Source: Microbacterium paulum (GTDB lineage Bacteria; Actinomycetota; Actinomycetes; Actinomycetales; Microbacteriaceae). From it: a DNA stretch of 64,000 nt. Of the stretch, positions 59,736 through 64,000 are shown piece after piece. The notes under the pieces were generated by a model. That model ran no database searches. It was not told where the DNA came from and was given only the letters and a program-made list of their open reading frames with translations. The translations under genes were made by a program, and so were the position numbers. The DNA lies in NCBI RefSeq assembly GCF_015707995.1, contig NZ_JAAGRY010000003.1, forward strand, positions 35,072-99,071, in the 5' to 3' direction. Within the stretch, counting starts at the first letter, position 1, and every line of letters starts with the position of its first letter.

Positions 59736-59816
59736 GTTGACTCCTGACTGTTCGCGGCAGTATCGTCACCAGTGTACGCATGGTTCACTCATGACAGCCC
59801 AGCCAGAGGACCGCCG

Positions 59817-60875
59817 GTGACGCACACCGCCCCCATCGAACTCATCGCCACGACGGCGCCCGCGCTCCCCGTTCCCGCGGGGCTCGCCCCGGTGCGCGGC
59901 CGGGCGCGTCACCGCGCCGGCGGCATCGTCATCGCCGTCGTCTCGGCGCTCGCCTTCTCGTCGAGCGGGCCGCTGGTCAAACCGCTCCTCGAAGCGGGCT
60001 GGTCGCTGTCGGCGGCGCTCCTCGTGCGCATGGGACTCGCGGGCCTCATCCTGTCACCGGCGCTCGTGCGGGCGATCGCGCGCGAGCGGTCGTTCCTGCG
60101 CCGGTACTGGCGCTCGCTGCTCGCGTTCGGGGTGATCCCGGTGGCCGGCTGCCAGCTGATGTTCTTCTCGGCGATGCAGCGCATGCCGGTCGCGGTGGCG
60201 CTGCTCATCCAGTACCTGGCGCCCGTGCTGCTCGTCGGGTTCGTGTGGCTGCGGACCCGCCGCGCGCCGTCGCGACTCGTGCTGATCGGGTCTGCCGTCG
60301 CGGTCGTCGGGCTCGTGCTGGTCGTCGACGTCTCAGGCGCCCGGTTCGACCTGCTCGGCACGCTCCTCGCGCTCGGCGCCGCCGTCACGGTGTGCGTCTA
60401 CTTCACGATGAGCGAGCGCACCGGCGACGACCTGCCGCCCCTCGCGCTCGCCTCGGGCGGGCTGCTCGTCGGAGCGCTCGTCATGGCGGCGGTCGCCGCG
60501 GTGGGCGCGATCCCGTTCGCAGCGCCCGCCGTGACGGTGACATTCCGAGGAGTGGACGTGCCGGGCATCCTGCCGATCCTCTGGGTCGGTGGGGTTGCGA
60601 CGACGCTCGGCTACGCGCTCGGCGTGATGGCGGTGCCCCGCATCGGCTCGCGGCTCGCCTCGTTCATCGGGCTCAGCGAAGTGCTGTTCGCGCTCGGCTT
60701 CGCGTGGCTGCTGCTCGGCGAGACCCCCGCCCCGATCCAATTCGTCGGCGGCGCCGTGCTGCTCGCCGGGGTCGTGCTCGTGCGGGTGGATGCCGCGGAA
60801 GCGGACGCCGTCACTGCTCCCGACGCGCCGATTCGAGGATCGGACGGATCCGGTAACCGATCACCTCGCCCATGA
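59817..60875 (+). CDS. EamA/DMT-family transporter
   Basis: The 352-residue membrane protein has ten hydrophobic segments in two EamA repeats: SALAFSSSGPLVKPLLEAGWS and LIQYLAPVLLVGFVWL in the first, GYALGVMAVPRIGSRLASFIGLSEVLFALGFAWLLLGETPAPIQFVGGAVLLAGVVLV in the second. RhtA-like members export amino acids or take up metabolites; the substrate is not known. GTG 59817 has AGAGGA 6 bases upstream. The last 65 bases overlap the convergent Lrp gene. Confidence 0.87.
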   Translation: MTHTAPIELIATTAPALPVPAGLAPVRGRARHRAGGIVIAVVSALAFSSSGPLVKPLLEAGWSLSAALLVRMGLAGLILSPALVRAIARERSFLRRYWRSLLAFGVIPVAGCQLMFFSAMQRMPVAVALLIQYLAPVLLVGFVWLRTRRAPSRLVLIGSAVAVVGLVLVVDVSGARFDLLGTLLALGAAVTVCVYFTMSERTGDDLPPLALASGGLLVGALVMAAVAAVGAIPFAAPAVTVTFRGVDVPGILPILWVGGVATTLGYALGVMAVPRIGSRLASFIGLSEVLFALGFAWLLLGETPAPIQFVGGAVLLAGVVLVRVDAAEADAVTAPDAPIRGSDGSGNRSPRP

Positions 60876-61284
60876 CGAGGGAGGTTTCGGTGCGCTCGAC
60901 GCCCTCGATCGAGAGGATGCGCGCGTCGACGTCGAACAGGTGCTGGGTGTCGCGGGCGGCGACCCGCACCATCAGATCGATCTGACCGCTCAGGCCGTGG
61001 GCCTGGATCACTTCGGGGATCTCGGCGATCTCGGCCGTGATGCGGGGGATGTCGGCCTGGCGCACGATGACGCTCACCATCGCCTCGATGGGCAGCCCGA
61101 GCGCCGCGGGCGACATCGCCCGCTCGAACGATTGGAACACACCGGAACGCTCGAGGCGGGCCATGCGCGCCTGCACGGTGTTGCGCGACAGGCCGAGACG
61201 ATCGGCGAGCGCGACGACGGTCGCCCGATGATCGTCGGCGAGGGCCTTCAACAGCTCGAGGTCAACGCGGTCCAGAGATCCCAT
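60811..61284 (-). CDS. Lrp/AsnC-family regulator
   Basis: The 157-residue protein starts MGSLDRVDLELLKALADDHR with an AsnC HTH (VVALADRLGLSRNTVQARMARLERSG, recognition helix about 32-46), then the RAM/ACT-like ligand domain with EAMVSVIVRQADIPRITAEIAEIPEVIQAHGLSGQIDLMVRVAARD. It is divergent from the 2-oxoacid dehydrogenase genes. Known BkdR proteins are of this family and control bkd operons in response to branched-chain amino acids, so this is a likely BkdR-like regulator. TATCCT (61293-61298, minus) lies 8 bases before ATG. Confidence 0.9.
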   Translation of the reverse strand: MGSLDRVDLELLKALADDHRATVVALADRLGLSRNTVQARMARLERSGVFQSFERAMSPAALGLPIEAMVSVIVRQADIPRITAEIAEIPEVIQAHGLSGQIDLMVRVAARDTQHLFDVDARILSIEGVERTETSLVMGEVIGYRIRPILESARREQ

Positions 61285-61454
61285 AGTGCACAAGGATACC
61301 AGGAGCGTCGGGGCGCACCTGCGCAACATGCTCAAGACTGACCGCAATGCTTGAGCGAGGTGCAGGGCCGCCGTAGCCTCGGACCAGCCGGCGACGATGC
61401 CGGCGTCCGGAAGCGCCGGGTCCACGAGACCTCCGCGTCCCCGAAGGAGTGACG

Positions 61455-62573
61455 ATGATGCACACCCTGACCACCGATCCGACGCACGCGGCCGACCTCG
61501 ACACCGTCGCGCAGCTACTCACCCCCACCGGCGACCGCGTCTCAGACCCGCGCCTCGACCGCTGGGCCGACGAGCTCGAGGCCGCCGCCCTCCGCGCTCT
61601 CTATCGAGACATGGCGATCACACGGCGCCTCGACGGCGAGGGCGTCGCGCTGCAGCGGCAGGGCCACCTCGGCCTCTGGGCGCCCGCGCAGGGGCAAGAG
61701 GCGATCCAGGTCGCGAGCTCGCACGCGTGCCGCCCGGACGACTTCCTTTTTCCGAGCTACCGCGAACTGGGAGTGCTCGTCACGCGGGGGGCGAGCCCGG
61801 CCGACCTCGTACTCGGCTGGCGCGGCGAGGTGCACGGCACCTTCGACCCGTACGCTCTGCACGTCGCGACCCCGCAGATCATCATCGGGGCGCAGACGCT
61901 CCACGCCGTCGGCTACGCGATGGGCATCCAGCGCGACGGCGGCGACCAGGTGTCGGTGGCCTACTTCGGCGACGGCGCCACGAGCCAGGGAGACGTCAAC
62001 GAGGCGATGGTGTTCGCCTCGTCGTTCGAGGCGCCCGTCGTGTTCGTCTGCTCGAACAACCAGTGGGCGATCTCCGAGCCCGTGAGCGTGCAGTCGCGCT
62101 TTCCGATCGCGGGGCGGGCGCCGGCCTTCGGCATCCCGAGCCTGCGCGTCGACGGCAATGATGCGATCGCGTGCGCGGCGGCGATGCGCTGGGCGCTCGA
62201 TCGGGCCCGCTCGGGCGAAGGCCCCGCCTTCATCGAGGCCGTCACGTACCGCATGGGACCGCACACGACCTCCGACGACCCGACGCGCTACCGCGACGCC
62301 GCCGAGGTCGAGCGGTGGCGTGGGCGTGACCCGCTGACCCGGCTCGAGGCTCATCTGCGGCGGAGCGGCGCGTGGGACGACGCCTTCGCCGCCGAGGTCG
62401 CAGCGGCCGGCGCCACCCTCGCCGCAGGGATGCGCGACGCGGCGCTCACGGCGCAGACGCGTCCCGCGATCGAGGTGCTCGACGACGTGTACGCCGAGCC
62501 GCACGTGGGCATGACCCGGCAGCGCGAGCGGTTCGCCGCCTACCTCGACGGCTTCGCCGACGGGGAGGCGTGA
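61455..62573 (+). CDS. bkdA: 2-oxoacid dehydrogenase E1 alpha, branched-chain type
   Basis: The 372-residue subunit has the ThDP motif FGDGATSQGDVNEAMVFAS reaching VFVCSNNQWAIS, and the N-terminal RDMAITRRLDGEGVALQRQGHLGLWAPAQGQEA stretch. Actinobacteria usually make acetyl-CoA with the single-chain AceE, so an alpha/beta E1 with a divergent Lrp regulator more likely acts on valine, leucine and isoleucine keto acids, giving starters for iso and anteiso fatty acids. Pyruvate remains possible. AAGGAG is 5 bases before ATG 61455; ATG 61458 is equally possible. Confidence 0.85.
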   Translation: MMHTLTTDPTHAADLDTVAQLLTPTGDRVSDPRLDRWADELEAAALRALYRDMAITRRLDGEGVALQRQGHLGLWAPAQGQEAIQVASSHACRPDDFLFPSYRELGVLVTRGASPADLVLGWRGEVHGTFDPYALHVATPQIIIGAQTLHAVGYAMGIQRDGGDQVSVAYFGDGATSQGDVNEAMVFASSFEAPVVFVCSNNQWAISEPVSVQSRFPIAGRAPAFGIPSLRVDGNDAIACAAAMRWALDRARSGEGPAFIEAVTYRMGPHTTSDDPTRYRDAAEVERWRGRDPLTRLEAHLRRSGAWDDAFAAEVAAAGATLAAGMRDAALTAQTRPAIEVLDDVYAEPHVGMTRQRERFAAYLDGFADGEA

Positions 62574-62574
62574 G

Positions 62575-63603
62575 ATGGCCGGGCAGAGCGCACTCACCCC
62601 ACTGACGATGGGCAAGGCCCTCACCGCGGGGCTGCGCAGTGCCATGGCGCGCGATGACCGCGTGCTGATCATGGGGGAGGACATCGGCCGGCTCGGCGGC
62701 GTCTTCCGCATCACCGACGGGCTGCAGGACGAGTTCGGCGCGGGGCGCGTGATCGACACGCCCCTGGCCGAATCGGGCATCGTCGGCACGGCCGTCGGCC
62801 TCGCCTACCGCGGATTCCGGCCCGTCGTCGAGATCCAGTTCGACGGGTTCGTGTATCCCGCGTTCGACCAGATCGTCTGCCAAGTGGCGAAGCTGCATTA
62901 CCGCACCCGCGGCCAGGTGCGCATGCCGATCACGATCCGCATCCCGTGGGCCGGCGGGGTCGGCGCGGCCGAGCACCATTCCGAATCGCCCGAGGCGTAT
63001 TTCGTGCACACGGCGGGCCTGCGCGTGGTCGCGGTCGCGAACCCGCACGACGCGTACACCATGCTGCAGCAGGCGATCGCGTGCGACGACCCGGTGGTGT
63101 TCTTCGAGCCGAAGCGGCTCTATCACACCAAGGGCGAGGTCGATCTCGCCGCCGACATCGCCGACGCCGCCCCGATGGGGCTCGCCCGTGTCGCGCGAGA
63201 AGGCACCGACGTCACGCTCGTCGCGTACGGCGCGCAGGTGACGACGGCGCTGGATGCCGCGATGGCGGCCGAAGACGACGGGATCTCGATCGAGGTCATC
63301 GATCTGCGCTCGCTCTCGCCCGTCGACTACCGCACCCTGTCGGCGTCGGTGCGCAAGACCGGCCGCATGATCGTGACCCACGAGGCGGGCGGCGAAGCGG
63401 GCGTGGGCGCAGAGCTCATCGCGAGCATCACCGAGCAGTGCTTCCACCACCTCGAAGCTGCGCCCGTGCGGGTGACCGGGCACGACATCCCCTACCCGCC
63501 GGCGAAGCTCGAGAAACACCACGTGCCCGACCTCGACCGCATCCTCGACGCGGTCGATCGGGTGCTCGATCGCCCGAACAGCCTCTCGGAGGTGGCGCTG
63601 TGA
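62575..63603 (+). CDS. bkdB: 2-oxoacid dehydrogenase E1 beta, branched-chain type
   Basis: The 342-residue beta subunit has GEDIGRLGGVFRITDGLQDEFGAGRVIDTPLAESGIVGTAVGLA and IEIQFDGF-like VVEIQFDGFVYPAFDQI, plus EVIDLRSLSPVD in the C-terminal domain. It completes the E1 active site together with the alpha subunit. ATG starts one base after the alpha stop; the stop overlaps the E2 start by GTGA. Subunit symbols follow the operon order here and could be swapped in other schemes. Confidence 0.87.
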   Translation: MAGQSALTPLTMGKALTAGLRSAMARDDRVLIMGEDIGRLGGVFRITDGLQDEFGAGRVIDTPLAESGIVGTAVGLAYRGFRPVVEIQFDGFVYPAFDQIVCQVAKLHYRTRGQVRMPITIRIPWAGGVGAAEHHSESPEAYFVHTAGLRVVAVANPHDAYTMLQQAIACDDPVVFFEPKRLYHTKGEVDLAADIADAAPMGLARVAREGTDVTLVAYGAQVTTALDAAMAAEDDGISIEVIDLRSLSPVDYRTLSASVRKTGRMIVTHEAGGEAGVGAELIASITEQCFHHLEAAPVRVTGHDIPYPPAKLEKHHVPDLDRILDAVDRVLDRPNSLSEVAL

Positions 63604-64000
63604 ACGCGGAGTTCCGTCTGCCCGACCTCGGTGAGGGGCTGCCCGAGGCAGAGATCGTGCAGTGGCTCGTCGCCGAGGGCGACGAGGTCACCCTCAATCA
63701 ACCGATCGCCGAGGTCGAGACGGCCAAAGCCGTCGTCGAGCTGCCGTCGCCCTTCGCCGGCACCGTGCAGACCCTGCACGCCGCGGCGGGAGACGTCGTC
63801 GCGGTCGGCAGCCCGCTCATCGTGATCACGGTGCCCGGCGACGAGCCCACGGCGGCGTCTGGCGGGACTGCTGCACACGCGGTCGCCGCGGCCAGCGGCA
63901 CCGTTGCCGAGGATGCCGCGGAGCCGGAGCGCGCGAACCCGAACCTCGTCGGGTACGGGGCGGCGCCGCGCGCCGCCGGGCGGCCGCAGCGGCGCGCGGT
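63600..64000 (+). CDS. bkdC: Dihydrolipoamide acyltransferase E2, cut by window edge
   Basis: The visible 133 codons hold the lipoyl domain: FRLPDLGEGLPEAEIVQWLVAEGDEV and the lipoylated Lys in VETAKAVVELPSPFAG, followed by an Ala/Gly/Pro-rich linker that may lead to an E3-binding and a catalytic domain beyond the window. GTG 63600 overlaps the E1 beta stop. The E2 takes the acyl group from E1 to CoA. Confidence 0.9.
   Translation, partial: MNAEFRLPDLGEGLPEAEIVQWLVAEGDEVTLNQPIAEVETAKAVVELPSPFAGTVQTLHAAAGDVVAVGSPLIVITVPGDEPTAASGGTAAHAVAAASGTVAEDAAEPERANPNLVGYGAAPRAAGRPQRRA

Overview
The window is high-GC DNA from an actinomycete, most probably a Microbacteriaceae member close to Microbacterium. 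The basis is GC-rich third codon positions, a tmRNA with an actinobacterial-type tag, many tightly overlapping ATGA/GTGA gene junctions, and a gene repertoire typical of that family (FabG/DUF3099/SURF1 block, otsAB, ilvBNC, divergent glgC-glgA, type-B L31). The assignment rests on content and gene order read by eye, not on a database search. No phage, insertion sequence, CRISPR array or rRNA is visible.

Left part (1-17.1 kb). A partial SIMPL-domain gene, ssrA (tmRNA), a lipoprotein gene, hisN and tRNA-Lys(CTT) come first, then a MarR/MFS efflux pair. An accessory-looking block follows: a complete LIV-type ABC importer, an AMP-forming acyl-CoA ligase broken by a -1 frameshift, a TetR regulator, a 3-hydroxybutyrate dehydrogenase and an alpha/beta hydrolase, then an IclR regulator divergent from 3-oxoacid CoA-transferase A/B and acetyl-CoA acetyltransferase. 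Read together, these could import a small carboxylate or its ester, oxidise 3-hydroxybutyrate to acetoacetate, activate it with CoA and cleave it to acetyl-CoA. The imported substrate is inference.

Middle part (17.2-35.3 kb). Trehalose synthesis (otsA-otsB), branched-chain amino acid synthesis (ilvD, ilvBNC, then leuB and ilvE), serA, cutC, small membrane proteins, and a TetR/DHA2 efflux pair with a clear operator. The 3' quarter of ilvD has strikingly different codon use from the rest of the gene.

Right-middle part (35.3-49.2 kb). A decaying D-amino-acid module (N-terminally truncated D-amino-acid deaminase, intact RidA, frameshifted and internally shortened N-acyl-D-amino-acid deacylase), a PatB-like C-S lyase with an MFS exporter, a five-gene ferric-siderophore uptake operon with a DtxR/IdeR-type box, bioY with a BioQ-like box, a GNAT gene and an ABC-F gene.

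Right part (49.2-64 kb). SURF1/DUF3099/DUF4190, fabG, hydrolases, serB, glgC-glgA, an ABC ATPase, rpmE2, an exonuclease, a CGNR regulator, an EamA transporter, and an Lrp regulator divergent from a branched-chain 2-oxoacid dehydrogenase-type operon (E1 alpha, E1 beta, E2 running off the end).

A recurring feature is TANNNT placed 6-7 bases before the start codon of at least 17 genes, so many of these genes are probably transcribed as leaderless mRNAs. That pattern was used to choose several starts.
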